64,000 bases of DNA from Clostridia bacterium (GCA_017404985.1 JAFRBK010000027.1:62001-126000); one strand, 5' to 3'; numbered from the stretch's first letter, positions 16,655 to 25,461 are shown. The notes: generated by a model not told the origin, from the sequence alone. Numbers and translations: made by a program.

Positions 16655-18148
16655 TTACTTGTTGGCGGCGACCCAGGCATCCAGCTGCTCCTGCTTGGCA
16701 GCGATGATGTCCTGCATGCCGGCGTCGTTCAGGCGCTCAATGAATTCCGGGATATCCGCTTCGGGATCCACGCTGCCGCAGACCAGGCCGGGCAGGTACT
16801 GGCTGATGACGTTGGCCACCGCGGTGTACTGGCTCTTGACCCGGCTGTTGTCGAAGGTGAAGCCCATGGCGACGGAGGTCTTGGCTTCCTTGTTCTGCTT
16901 CAGCTCCCAGTCCAGGGATTCCAGGCTGGTTCCTTCCATCGGGTACATGAGGAAGAAGTTGCCCAGCGTGCCGCAGGAAAGCTGCGCGGTGTAGGGAACG
17001 GTGTTGGGATCCTGGCCATCCGGATAATTCACGGTGCCGTCGTCCTTCTTCACATAGTCACGGCCTTCGATGCCGTAGATCAGCAGGTTGATGACGTCCT
17101 TGTCGGTGAAGGTCAGGTCCAGGAACTTCAGGGCGGCTTCCGGCACCTTGCTGGTGGAAGCAACGCACCAGGTCAGGGCGTTGATGGCAGAGGTGTCCAG
17201 GAAGGCGGAACCGATGATCTTCGCTCCCAGGGGATAGCCGCCGGACTGGGCTTCCAGGCTCTTGGCGGTGTCTTCTTCGGGATAGCTGTAGCTGGCGATG
17301 TAGCAGAAGTAGTTGCCGGTGGAAGCCAGCTCGGCGGCGGTGGAGGAGGTCGTGGCGGCATCCTTCATCACCAGGTCTTCCAGGTACCAGGTCCGGGCCA
17401 GGTCGCAGATGGCTTTGAACTCATCCGTGGCATAGAAATCTTTCACAACCAGTTCGTCATTCATGATGACGCCCTTGGGGGTGTAGTAGTCGTCAGACAG
17501 ATAGTCGGTGTTCGGAACGGTCAGCTGCAGGCCGATGTTGCCGGTGTTCACGGCGGCCACAGGGGTCATTTCCGGATGGGCGGCCTTCACCTGGCGGAAG
17601 ATGTCGGTCAGGTCGGCAGGGGTGTTGACCTTGCTGAAGTCCAGATTCAGTTCTTCGGCGATATCCTTGCGGTAAATGATCATGGGGGTCAGGGCGATGG
17701 GCTTCATGGTCGGAATGCCGTAAATGGAACCGTTGAAGCTGCAGGCCGCAAGCCAGTCGGCACCGACGGTTTCCTTCGCGCCGGCGGCGCAGGTGTCGAT
17801 CAGGCTCGTGATGTCCAGCGCCATGTCGGTGCTGACGGCCACGTTGAAGTCACCCAGCGTCTGGAAAACATCGATCTGGTCACCGCCCTGCAGGGAACGG
17901 CTGACGGTGGACGAGTAGTCCCAGATGGAGATGGGCTTCAGCTCCACTTCAACGCCGATCTTTTCCCGGGTGATGGCGTTGATGGCTTCTTCGATGGAAG
18001 CCTTGACTTCATTGGTAGGAATGTTGTTGAAGGTCGCGTAGGCGTAGACGACCTTGTCATAGCCGTCCGCCGCGGCAAAGGAACATACTGACAGGCACAG
18101 CGCCAGTACAAGCACCAGGGAAACCAAGGTACGGGACAGTTTCTTCAT
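16655..18148 (-). CDS. LplA-like extracellular binding protein (DUF3502 type)
   Basis: A 497-residue solute-binding protein for an oligosaccharide ABC importer. Signal peptide about residues 1-27 (MKKLSRTLVSLVLVLALCLS, then FAAADG); two Cys lie in it but neither forms a canonical lipobox, so anchoring is uncertain. Two-lobed family features include QGGDQIDVFQTLGDF near residue 90 and a C-terminal region (GFTFDNSRVKSQYTAV onward) typical of the DUF3502 end of LplA proteins. The ATG at 18148 has AAAGGAG 9 bases upstream. It is the first gene of the operon, so it is expected to be made in excess because an attenuator-like hairpin follows. Confidence 0.93.
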   Translation of the reverse strand: MKKLSRTLVSLVLVLALCLSVCSFAAADGYDKVVYAYATFNNIPTNEVKASIEEAINAITREKIGVEVELKPISIWDYSSTVSRSLQGGDQIDVFQTLGDFNVAVSTDMALDITSLIDTCAAGAKETVGADWLAACSFNGSIYGIPTMKPIALTPMIIYRKDIAEELNLDFSKVNTPADLTDIFRQVKAAHPEMTPVAAVNTGNIGLQLTVPNTDYLSDDYYTPKGVIMNDELVVKDFYATDEFKAICDLARTWYLEDLVMKDAATTSSTAAELASTGNYFCYIASYSYPEEDTAKSLEAQSGGYPLGAKIIGSAFLDTSAINALTWCVASTSKVPEAALKFLDLTFTDKDVINLLIYGIEGRDYVKKDDGTVNYPDGQDPNTVPYTAQLSCGTLGNFFLMYPMEGTSLESLDWELKQNKEAKTSVAMGFTFDNSRVKSQYTAVANVISQYLPGLVCGSVDPEADIPEFIERLNDAGMQDIIAAKQEQLDAWVAANK

Positions 18149-18252
18149 GGGGTTTCACTCCTTTTCTTTTTCCCGGAAACCACGGGGATTCCGGCCTTAT
18201 GGAAGTCCATTTCGCAATGCCGTGCATTCGGCGATTGCTTCCTGATGGGACC

Positions 18253-18281
18253 AATATAACATGCGCGTCATAAAATGTCAA
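18253..18281 (-). promoter_or_regulatory. Sigma-A promoter of sugar operon 2
   Basis: On the minus strand, TTGACA (18276-18281), a 17-base spacer and TATATT (18253-18258), about 105 bases before the binding-protein ATG. The -35 is the left half of the LacI operator. Confidence 0.9.
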
Positions 18282-18291
18282 TCGGTTGACA
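18276..18291. promoter_or_regulatory. LacI-type operator, locus 2
   Basis: TGTCAATCGGTTGACA is a TGTCAA-NCGN-TTGACA palindrome. Its two halves are also the -35 elements of two divergent promoters, so one bound repressor can shut both directions. The near-identical operator of locus 1 (9076-9091) lies in the same AAAATGTCAATCGGTTG context. Confidence 0.88.
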
Positions 18292-18314
18292 AAATTATTT
18301 TTTTCTGGTATCCT
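18286..18314 (+). promoter_or_regulatory. Sigma-A promoter of serine hydrolase gene
   Basis: TTGACA (18286-18291), a 17-base spacer and TATCCT (18309-18314), reading rightward. The -35 is the right half of the LacI operator. About 135 bases of leader follow to the ATG at 18451. Confidence 0.8.
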
Positions 18315-18450
18315 CTCCATTGAACATGCATGCTTCCATCCGGGGGAACTGAAAAAGAATACGGCCCTTCGGGCGCTTCCGCCTGATCAGGGAACCGGAC
18401 GGGCAGACGATGCGATCCGGACAAATACAGAAAACGGGAGAGGAATCCAT

Positions 18451-19626
18451 ATGGCATTCGACCAATTGACAGCATTTCTGGACAGCCTGAAAGAACAATA
18501 TGGGATACCGGGGTACGACATCATCATTACCAGGGGACATGAAACCGTCTACCGGCATGCCGGCGGGCACAGCGATTATGAAGGGTGCGTTCCCGTAAAC
18601 GGCAGCGAACTCTACTATATTTATTCCGCCACCAAGGTGATCACCATGACGGCCGCGATGCAGCTGATCCAGGCAGGCAAAATGGGGCTCGATGACCCGG
18701 TGAGCCAGTACCTGCCGGAGTATGCGCAGATGCAGGTGGCGGACCGCTGCCAGCTGGGAATCTGGCCGCCGGACGTTCCCACCCTGAAGGACCCGCACCA
18801 TCCGGCACGGACTCCCATCACTTTGCGGATGCTGATGGCGATGACGGCCGGCCTGAATTACGATATTGCCGGGGAACCGATCCGGAAGATGAAGGAAGCG
18901 ACCGGCAACCGGGCCACCACCCGGGAGATGGTGGGCGCCATCGCTGAGATGCCGCTGTGCTTTGAACCCGGAACCCGCTGGTCCTACTGCCTCGGGCACG
19001 ACGTGATCGCCGCCGTGATTGAAGTGGTTTCCGGCATGCGCTTTTCCGAGTATCTGGCCAGGAACATTTTCGAACCGCTGGGCATTCGGGAAATGTATTT
19101 TCATCCGACGGAAGCCCAGCGCGCCCGGCTGATGGCCCAGTATCTCGCCGGCCCGCAGCCGGGACAGATGAAACCGGTGCCGCAGGAAAACAGCTTCTGC
19201 CTTTCCGAATGCTACGAGAGCGGCGGCGCGGGCATCTGCTGCTCGGCGGAGGCCTACAGCGCGTTCATGGAGGCGCTGGTAAACGGCGGCGTCGGGCGGA
19301 ACGGCGCGCAGATCCTCACCCCGGCAGGTATTGCCCTGCTGTCGGAGAACCAGTTGAGCGAAGGGATTCTTCCCGATTTCCAGACCGCCTGGCGGAAGGA
19401 ATACGGATACGCGCTGGGCGTGCGCACGATGCTTCAGCCGGTGACGGCGCTGTCCCCGGTCGGGGAGTTCGGCTGGGACGGGGCAGCGGGAGCCTATGCC
19501 CTGGCGGACCCTGTGAACCGGATCAGCATCTTCTACGCCCAGGAAGTGCTGGGCATGAACATCGTTTACCAGGAGGTCCATCCGAAACTGCGGGACCTGA
19601 CCTACAAGGCGATGGGGCTGGCCTGA
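18451..19626 (+). CDS. Serine hydrolase, beta-lactamase/EstB-like family
   Basis: A 391-residue penicillin-binding-like serine hydrolase. The SxxK motif is in YYIYSATKVI (catalytic Ser and Lys), the Tyr motif is RWSYCLGHD, and a C-terminal GWDGAAGAY replaces the KTG triad, as in EstB-type esterases of this family. No signal peptide, so a cytoplasmic esterase or amidase is more likely than antibiotic resistance. The ATG at 18451 follows GGGAGAGGAAT; the longer in-frame ORF would start inside the operator. It is divergent from the LplABC-like operon and shares its operator, which points to a role in metabolising the imported compound. Confidence 0.88.
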   Translation: MAFDQLTAFLDSLKEQYGIPGYDIIITRGHETVYRHAGGHSDYEGCVPVNGSELYYIYSATKVITMTAAMQLIQAGKMGLDDPVSQYLPEYAQMQVADRCQLGIWPPDVPTLKDPHHPARTPITLRMLMAMTAGLNYDIAGEPIRKMKEATGNRATTREMVGAIAEMPLCFEPGTRWSYCLGHDVIAAVIEVVSGMRFSEYLARNIFEPLGIREMYFHPTEAQRARLMAQYLAGPQPGQMKPVPQENSFCLSECYESGGAGICCSAEAYSAFMEALVNGGVGRNGAQILTPAGIALLSENQLSEGILPDFQTAWRKEYGYALGVRTMLQPVTALSPVGEFGWDGAAGAYALADPVNRISIFYAQEVLGMNIVYQEVHPKLRDLTYKAMGLA

Positions 19627-19726
19627 AGGGAAAACGGACCTGATTGACTTCATATTTCCGGAATTGTATAATTCTGATGTCAGCAAACTGAAAAACCGAT
19701 ATACCACTATGGTCGGAGGCAGCAGG

Positions 19727-20404
19727 ATGGACTGGAAAAAATTCGCGGATCGGTTTGATGCGATGACGTGTGTGCTGTCCGTTGAAAAGAAGCCGGACGG
19801 GCGGTGCGGCACGGTCCGCATCGTGACGGGGAATGACAAATACCTCGATTCCCTGGAGCTGGCCGGGGGAGACGTCAATCTGGGCAGCGAGAAAAAGGTG
19901 GAGTTTGTTCCGAACAGCGAATACACGCGCTACATCCCGAAAGACCTGAACTTTGAGGATGTCTGTTTCCGGAGCGCCGTTATGAAACAACCGATCCACA
20001 ATGTGGTCCATGCGCCCCGATATCCGTTTGACATCATGGTCTACATGATGCCGCTGGAAAGCGGGGACGAGTCCATCGGCTACTGTACCTTCACCCAGGT
20101 GCTGATTCCGAAAACCGACAACAACCTGATGGCGATGAACATTTCCCAAGAAACGGCCATGGAGATCATCGGAACCTGCATCAAGCTGCGGGAAAACAAA
20201 CCCTTCCGCGAGATTATGCAGGAAGTGATCGAGGATATCCGGCGCATCAGCGGGGCGGAGTTCTGCTGCGTTTTGCTGATGGATGAAAGCCAGCGGAAAT
20301 GCTCCGTGATGGGTGAGGCGAGGGCGCTGGCGGAGGCGGATTCCCGCATGTACAAGGACAAGGAAAACTGCTACCGTCTGAACCCGAAACTGAAAAGAGA
20401 CTGA
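19727..20404 (+). pseudogene. Truncated diguanylate-cyclase-type signalling protein (internal deletion)
   Basis: The readable 225-residue frame starts at the ATG at 19727 (GGAGG 7 bases upstream). The N-terminal 130 residues look like a PAS-like sensory region, followed by the start of a GAF-like domain (REIMQEVIEDIRRISGAEFCCVLLM, here broken at 20 residues by description only: REIMQEVIEDIRRISGAEF). At about residue 200 the sequence jumps to EARALAEADSRMYKDKE, the usual last helix of a GGDEF domain. The rest of the GAF domain and nearly all of GGDEF, including the active-site loop, are missing, so no cyclase activity is possible. The frame stays open across the join. I read it as an in-frame internal deletion; a functional short sensor is less likely. 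Confidence 0.65.
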
Positions 20405-20433
20405 TTCCCGGCCGTCAGAACTGCTGAAGGCTT

Positions 20434-20461
20434 TTGCGATTGGCAATCCACCCGATAATAA
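20434..20461 (+). promoter_or_regulatory. Candidate promoter of radical-SAM gene
   Basis: TTGCGA (20434-20439), a 16-base spacer and TAATAA (20456-20461), 30 bases upstream of the ATG at 20492. A moderate match to the sigma-A consensus. Confidence 0.45.
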
Positions 20462-20491
20462 ATACAGACCGAGCGAAAGGGAATATGCTCT

Positions 20492-21619
20492 ATGCCTCCT
20501 GTCAGCGTCCTGATCAAGCCGGCTTCCGGCATGTGCAACATGCGGTGCGGCTACTGCTTTTACTGCGATGAGGCCGCCAAGCGGCAGCAGCCTTCCTATG
20601 GCATGATGGCACCGGAAACGCTGAAACAGGTGATCCGGAAGTGCGTGATTCCGGCAGAGGGCTCCTGCACGATTGCCTTTCAGGGCGGGGAGCCGACGCT
20701 GTGCGGTCTGCCTTTCTTTGAACAGGCTGTGGAATATGCGGAGCATTTCAACCGGAACAGGGTTCCGGTTCATTTTGCCCTGCAGACCAACGGTTACGGG
20801 ATCACGGAGGAATGGTGCCGGTTTTTCGCCCGGAACCATTTTCTGGTGGGAATATCGGTGGACGGGATCCGGGAGACCCATGACCGCTGGCGGCGCGGAA
20901 AAAACGGTGAAGCGACCTACGGGCGGGTGCTGCAGGCTGTGGAACTGCTGGATCAGTTTCAGGTAGAGTACAACATCCTGACGGTGGTACACCGGGATAC
21001 CGCGGAACGAATCCGCGAAATCTACCGGGATTACAGGCGGCGGGGATGGAACTGGCTGCAGTTTATCCCCTGCCTGGACCCACTGGGGGAAGAACGGGGA
21101 AAACAGCCCTGGTCACTGCTGCCGGAAGCGTACGGGCAGTTTCTGATGGAACTGTTCGACGAATGGCAGGCGGATTACCGAAAGGGAAGGGCGCCCTATA
21201 TCCGACAGTTTGACAACTGGATCGGGCTTGCCGCCGGCATGACGCCGGAGTCCTGCGAGCAGAAGGGGGAATGCGGCCTGCAGCTTGCGGTGGAGGCAGA
21301 CGGCAGCGTTTATCCCTGCGATTTCTACGTGCTGGATGAATGGCGGCTCGGCAATTTCAACCGGGACCGGCTGGCGCAGATCCGCGGGCGGGGGGAGGAG
21401 CTGGGGTTCTGCGCCCGGTCCCGCAGCCTGCCCGCGGAATGCCGGGAATGCAGATGGCTGTCCCTCTGCCGCGGCGGCTGCTTTCGCAACCGGATCGAAA
21501 CAGGGACAGCCATGGGGAAAAATTATTTCTGCCGGGCATACAGCATGTTCTTTGAACGATGGGCAGAGACGATCCGGGAGATCGGGCGGCAGGCGGCCAA
21601 ACGAGCAGAAAAATGGTGA
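20492..21619 (+). CDS. Radical SAM/SPASM protein, anaerobic sulfatase-maturase type
   Basis: A 375-residue radical SAM enzyme. The cluster motif is CNMRCGYC (CxxxCxxC) in the N-terminal IKPASGMCNMRCGYCFYC context that is characteristic of anaerobic sulfatase-maturating enzymes. A C-terminal SPASM region has CGLQLAVEADGSVYPCDFYV and CRECRWLSLCRGGC, which hold two auxiliary iron-sulfur clusters. Known members oxidise an active-site Cys or Ser of sulfatases to formylglycine. No sulfatase gene lies in this window, so the partner is encoded elsewhere or the enzyme modifies another peptide. Length is normal. The start is supported by AAAGGGAA about 10 bases upstream. Confidence 0.88.
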   Translation: MPPVSVLIKPASGMCNMRCGYCFYCDEAAKRQQPSYGMMAPETLKQVIRKCVIPAEGSCTIAFQGGEPTLCGLPFFEQAVEYAEHFNRNRVPVHFALQTNGYGITEEWCRFFARNHFLVGISVDGIRETHDRWRRGKNGEATYGRVLQAVELLDQFQVEYNILTVVHRDTAERIREIYRDYRRRGWNWLQFIPCLDPLGEERGKQPWSLLPEAYGQFLMELFDEWQADYRKGRAPYIRQFDNWIGLAAGMTPESCEQKGECGLQLAVEADGSVYPCDFYVLDEWRLGNFNRDRLAQIRGRGEELGFCARSRSLPAECRECRWLSLCRGGCFRNRIETGTAMGKNYFCRAYSMFFERWAETIREIGRQAAKRAEKW

Positions 21620-21637
21620 GGCAGAAACCTGATCTGA

Positions 21638-22990
21638 TTATTCGATTTCCCTGGAAGAGAATACGTAGGTGCTGATGCTGTTGCCGGGCTGAAGGGCGGG
21701 CCAGACGCGGCCGTTCAGGCGGAGGAAGAATGGGATGGGTTCCGAACCGGGGTTCATGACGACGGAACAGATGGAACCGTCGGGGTTCTGCGCCGCGGTA
21801 ACCTCCAGGCAGTCCCCGAAGCGGCTCATGCCGATGCGCCGGGCGCCGGGCTGAATGAAGCGGCTGAAGTGCGAAATATAATCGAAGGACAGGTTGCGGG
21901 ACAGGATCCCGGTTTGGGTATTGTACATGATCGGCGCATCGCAGAAATTGTTCACATGGTTAGGCCCGCCCTGCTCATCCAGCAGCATGTTCCAGTCCAG
22001 GAACAGGTTCATGCCGTGGTTCAGGCTGCCGATGATCTCATGGGCGTACATCCGGGCGTTGCGCAGCTGGTTGTCATTCTTATAGAGGCTGTATTCCACG
22101 CAGGCTTCCGAGAACACAATCGTTTTTTCAGGGAAGCGGTCCCGGATCATCTGCAGCGCTTCAAAATGGTCACCGCTGTACCAGTGCACGGCCACGCCGC
22201 CCACCATCCGGTCCATTTCGGCATCGGAGATGGTTTCCACGGCCCGGTCAAACGCCCGCTCCTTGTTATGGTCCCAGATCAGGATGGAAATGTCGGAAAG
22301 CCCGTTTTTCTGCAATGCAGGATACAGATGGTGCCGGACGAATTCCTGTTCCTCCGCCGCTGTAAACAGGCAGGAGTCCCAGGTCTGGGAGGCGTGGGGC
22401 TCATTCTGGACGGAAAGGAAGCGGGGCACCATGCCGGCTTTTTTCGCTTCCTGCAGGTAGCGGCAGACATATTCCGCCCACAGGGCATAGCATTCCTTTT
22501 TCAGGCGCCCGCCGCCTGTACGGGAACCATTGGTTTTCATCCAGGCGGGAGGAGACCAGGGCGTGAACATCATGCGGATGGGCTTTCCCGCCGTTTCCTG
22601 CGCCCGGAGCAGCAGGGGCAGAACATACTGCATGGGGCGGGACATGTCAAAATGGGGGAAGGGCGGGTTTTCCGGCGTGTCATCCGCCGCGTACATGCCG
22701 CAGGAGAAGTCACAGCTGTCCACAGAGGTGCGCCCGAAGGAATAGTTCAGGCCTTTCGGGGAGAAACAGTCCGTAAGAAACTGCTCCTGCAGTTCAGCCG
22801 GCATCAGGGAAAACACATACCCGGCGGCATCGGTGAAGGCGCCGCCGAAGCCTTCAATCTGCTGGTAGCGGATTTGCGGATACAGGTTTACCAGATCCCT
22901 TTCCCGGTCGGTTTCCTTCTGATCAGCAAACAACTCCAGCTCCCGGGATTCTTTTTTTCCATTTTGGAAAAGCGTGGTGAACTGTTTCAT
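21638..22990 (-). CDS. GH30 family glycoside hydrolase (glucosylceramidase-like)
   Basis: A 450-residue glycoside hydrolase family 30 enzyme. Visible are the N-terminal QIEGFGGAFTDAAG signature, the acid/base Glu in SVQNEPHASQTWDS, the nucleophile Glu in TIVFSEACVE and a C-terminal beta-sandwich part. No signal peptide, so it would act inside the cell on imported oligosaccharides. Possible activities are beta-glucosidase, beta-1,6-glucanase or beta-xylosidase. I chose the ATG at 22990 with AAAGGA 9 bases upstream; a much longer in-frame extension to 23224 has no family similarity and covers the promoter area. Confidence 0.92.
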   Translation of the reverse strand: MKQFTTLFQNGKKESRELELFADQKETDRERDLVNLYPQIRYQQIEGFGGAFTDAAGYVFSLMPAELQEQFLTDCFSPKGLNYSFGRTSVDSCDFSCGMYAADDTPENPPFPHFDMSRPMQYVLPLLLRAQETAGKPIRMMFTPWSPPAWMKTNGSRTGGGRLKKECYALWAEYVCRYLQEAKKAGMVPRFLSVQNEPHASQTWDSCLFTAAEEQEFVRHHLYPALQKNGLSDISILIWDHNKERAFDRAVETISDAEMDRMVGGVAVHWYSGDHFEALQMIRDRFPEKTIVFSEACVEYSLYKNDNQLRNARMYAHEIIGSLNHGMNLFLDWNMLLDEQGGPNHVNNFCDAPIMYNTQTGILSRNLSFDYISHFSRFIQPGARRIGMSRFGDCLEVTAAQNPDGSICSVVMNPGSEPIPFFLRLNGRVWPALQPGNSISTYVFSSREIE

Positions 22991-23196
22991 CGATGGTTTT
23001 CCTTTCTGTTTTTCTGACGGAGTGGTTATGGGGGAGAATTCGAACATCAAGTTAAGACGTATCTCACCGGAATGGCGTACGATGCTCCTTTTCGGTAACT
23101 TTAAAATGATTGTATCACAAGAGGATGATGATTGGTAGGTGGGTGGTGAAATAAAAATGCAGGCTCTGCATTTCGGTTGCCCCTTCGTTTCGGTTC

Positions 23197-23225
23197 TTGC
23201 GGGGATGGGGGTTATGAGATACAAT
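23197..23225 (+). promoter_or_regulatory. Sigma-A promoter of acetyltransferase gene
   Basis: TTGCGG (23197-23202), a 17-base spacer and TACAAT (23220-23225), 34 bases upstream of the ATG. The rest of 22991-23196 shows no clear element; a TACAAT on the minus strand near 23112 could be the -10 for the GH30 gene, but lacks a good -35. Confidence 0.55.
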
Positions 23226-23259
23226 CAGGGGAAGAAGTGAGGATGGGGGAATGTGAGCT

Positions 23260-24432
23260 ATGATGATTCGGAAACTGGAGCAGCATGAGAAATTTGATGC
23301 ACGGTTGGTTATGACTTTGGCGTTTCACCAGCGGATGGAGGATCCGGAAAAGGAAAAACGGGAGAGCGAAACGGACCCGGTGGAGGATTGGGGCGCTTTT
23401 GACGAGGACGGGCGGCTGATGGCCCTTATCGTCCACCATCGGTTTTCCTTCCGGATGGACGGGCAATGGATTCCCGGCGGAGGTATCGGCGGGGTGTCGA
23501 CCCTGCCGGAATACCGGGACCGGGGCGCAGTCCGCGAGATTTTCGGGGAGCTGCTGGCGGACGCGTACCGGGAAGGGCAGGTTCTTTCCGCCCTGTATCC
23601 GTTCAACCATGCTTTTTACCGGAAATTCGGATACGAAACCGTCCGCTGGCGGGATGAATACAGCTTTCCGCCGTCGCTGCTGCGGGAGTACCGGTTTACG
23701 GGAAAGGCCGTGCAGTGGCAGGCCGGTCAGCCGGTCAGCGAATATACTGCTTTATATGAAGCTTTTGCTTCCGGGTTCAACCTGGCGATCCGCCGGGACG
23801 ACAAAAAGATGCAGGGGGAGCATATGAAGGGGGAGTGGCACAAGGACCGCCGCTTCAGCTATATGCTGTATGAAGAAAACAAGGCCATTGCCTATGTGAC
23901 CTTCCAGGATATCCGGCATGACCCGGCGGCGATTCTGGCGGTGCAGGATTATGCCTGGGACGGGCCTGCAGGATTTCGGGCCATACTGGGATTCCTCAGC
24001 CGGTTTACTGCTGATTACGGAAGCATTGAAATCGGGCTCCCGACCTGCCTGGAACTGGCCTCCGTGATTCACGCGAAGGACGCTTACGATATCCGCCAGA
24101 CCGGCACCCAGTGCTATATGGTCCGCGTGGTGAACGTGGAAAAACTGCTGGAAACCCTAGAAAAACCGGAAGGATGCGCATTTACTGTCAAGGCAAGCGA
24201 TTCGATGATTCCGGAGAACAACGGAACCTGGCTGGTACGGAAGGACTCAGTGAGGCGCACGGAAGCCCTGCCGGACCTGGAAGTATCCGTGCAGGCGCTG
24301 GGACAGCTGGCCTGCGGAAGTACCAACCTGGCGGAGGCTAAGCTTCGGGAGGATGTGCGGATAAGCGGCAATGAAGAAATATTGAAGAAAGTGTTTGTGA
24401 GGAAGCCTATTCTGGTTGCTGACCACTACTGA
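23260..24432 (+). CDS. GNAT N-acetyltransferase, Eis-like
   Basis: A 390-residue protein with an N-terminal GNAT fold (IGGVSTLPEYRDRGAVREIF, the acetyl-CoA pyrophosphate loop), a second GNAT-like half and a C-terminal SCP2-like domain. This is the three-part layout of Eis proteins, which acetylate aminoglycosides or other amines. The PFNHAFYRKFGYE segment is typical of the family. Length matches the family (about 400). It stands alone between divergent and convergent genes. The natural substrate is unknown; resistance function cannot be inferred from sequence. Confidence 0.88.
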   Translation: MMIRKLEQHEKFDARLVMTLAFHQRMEDPEKEKRESETDPVEDWGAFDEDGRLMALIVHHRFSFRMDGQWIPGGGIGGVSTLPEYRDRGAVREIFGELLADAYREGQVLSALYPFNHAFYRKFGYETVRWRDEYSFPPSLLREYRFTGKAVQWQAGQPVSEYTALYEAFASGFNLAIRRDDKKMQGEHMKGEWHKDRRFSYMLYEENKAIAYVTFQDIRHDPAAILAVQDYAWDGPAGFRAILGFLSRFTADYGSIEIGLPTCLELASVIHAKDAYDIRQTGTQCYMVRVVNVEKLLETLEKPEGCAFTVKASDSMIPENNGTWLVRKDSVRRTEALPDLEVSVQALGQLACGSTNLAEAKLREDVRISGNEEILKKVFVRKPILVADHY

Positions 24433-24434
24433 AG

Positions 24435-24566
24435 CTACGTCGGTTTTAGGAAAAGCGAAACGAAAAAGACCGTCCCTCCGTTTCGGTTCAGTTTTTCCAC
24501 CCGAAGGACGCGGAGCGCCTGGGCATAATCTTCACCGATGTCCGCGTACAGTTTCTGAAGCGTCAT
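24435..24566 (-). pseudogene. Truncated Hpt-domain gene remnant
   Basis: A 43-codon frame starts at an ATG (24566) with AGGAGG 11-12 bases upstream. It begins MTLQKLYADIGEDYAQALR, resembling the first helices of histidine phosphotransfer (Hpt) proteins, which normally run to about 100 residues. After about 26 residues the similarity stops; the remaining codons run through an inverted repeat and end at TAG. The phosphorylated His region is absent. I read it as a gene start left after deletion of the rest. Confidence 0.5.
24456..24497 (+). terminator. Possible weak terminator after acetyltransferase gene
   Basis: CGAAACG (24456-24462) and CGTTTCG (24479-24485) form a 7-bp stem with a 16-base loop, followed shortly by five T's. 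Weak because of the long loop. Confidence 0.4.
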
Positions 24567-24627
24567 AGTTGTTCTGTCCCTCCTGTACCAAAAGATTTCA
24601 GCATGAATTCAACGGGCTTTCAAGAAG

Positions 24628-25461
24628 TCAGCCCATGAGGACCGCGCCGGAAGCGTTCTTCCGGTCCTCTAGGAACCAGTCCAGCACGTGCACGATTTCC
24701 CGGTCCCAGAAAGCCCAGTCATGGCCGCCGGGGCCTTCGGTGCTGGTGAGATTGCAGCCCATGGCTTTGAACCGGTCCCGGACATCGCAGTTCATCGGGT
24801 AGAGGAAGTCCTCCGTTCCGCAGGCCTGGTACAGGGCGGGAACGCATCCAGCCTCCGCGCAGCGCTTATACTGGGCGAAAAGGTCCGCATGGGAGCCGGC
24901 CAGGGAGCCCGTATCGCCGAGCAGGACCTTCCAGTTAAAGACGCCGGCAGCGGGAACCGATTCCTGATGCTCCACCAGAGACTGAAGATCCAGCGCGCCG
25001 GACAGGCTGGCGGCTTTGCTGTAGCGCTCCGGCGCGGAAAGGGCCAGGTGCCACGCGCCGTAGCCGCCCATGGAGAAACCGCCGATAAAGGTATCCTCCC
25101 GGCGGGGGGAGACGGGGAACAGGGCGCAGATATAGGCGGGGAGCTCCCGGGTGAAGAAGGTTTCCCAGCTGAGCCCGCCGGGGATATTCTGGTAAAAATT
25201 GTTGCCCGCGGAACAGGACACCACTGCGATGCGCCGGTCCTGGGCATACCGGTCGATGCTGGAATAGCGAATCCAGGAACTGGCGTCGCCGAACATGCCG
25301 TGCAGCAGGTAGGCCACTGGCAGGCCTTCATCATACCCGAAATCCCGCTTCAGGGTGGCATAATTCACCTTGTCCCCGCTGGAGGGGGTGGGGAGGCTTA
25401 CGTAGAAGGAAATGTTGCTGAACAGCGTGTGGCTGTACATGTAGCAATCCAGAAGCGCCAT
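24628..25461 (-). CDS. Alpha/beta hydrolase, esterase D-like
   Basis: A 277-residue cytoplasmic esterase. It has an oxyanion-loop region AYLLHGMFGDASSW, the nucleophile elbow GGFSMGGYGAW and a late His in EGPGGHDWAFWD. It is related to the esterases of both sugar loci (same GGxSMGG elbow and HD-FW ending). The ATG at 25461 was chosen because the protein similarity starts there and a purine-rich ribosome site precedes it; the in-frame extension to 25482 has no support. It is divergent from another hydrolase gene and driven by a near-consensus promoter at 25565-25594. Likely an acyl-sugar or carboxyl esterase. Confidence 0.87.
   Translation of the reverse strand: MALLDCYMYSHTLFSNISFYVSLPTPSSGDKVNYATLKRDFGYDEGLPVAYLLHGMFGDASSWIRYSSIDRYAQDRRIAVVSCSAGNNFYQNIPGGLSWETFFTRELPAYICALFPVSPRREDTFIGGFSMGGYGAWHLALSAPERYSKAASLSGALDLQSLVEHQESVPAAGVFNWKVLLGDTGSLAGSHADLFAQYKRCAEAGCVPALYQACGTEDFLYPMNCDVRDRFKAMGCNLTSTEGPGGHDWAFWDREIVHVLDWFLEDRKNASGAVLMG

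Noticed and set aside
16559-18091. A 510-codon plus-strand frame opposite the LplA-like gene
   Set aside because: Gly/Val/Gln-rich shadow translation without family motifs or a ribosome site.
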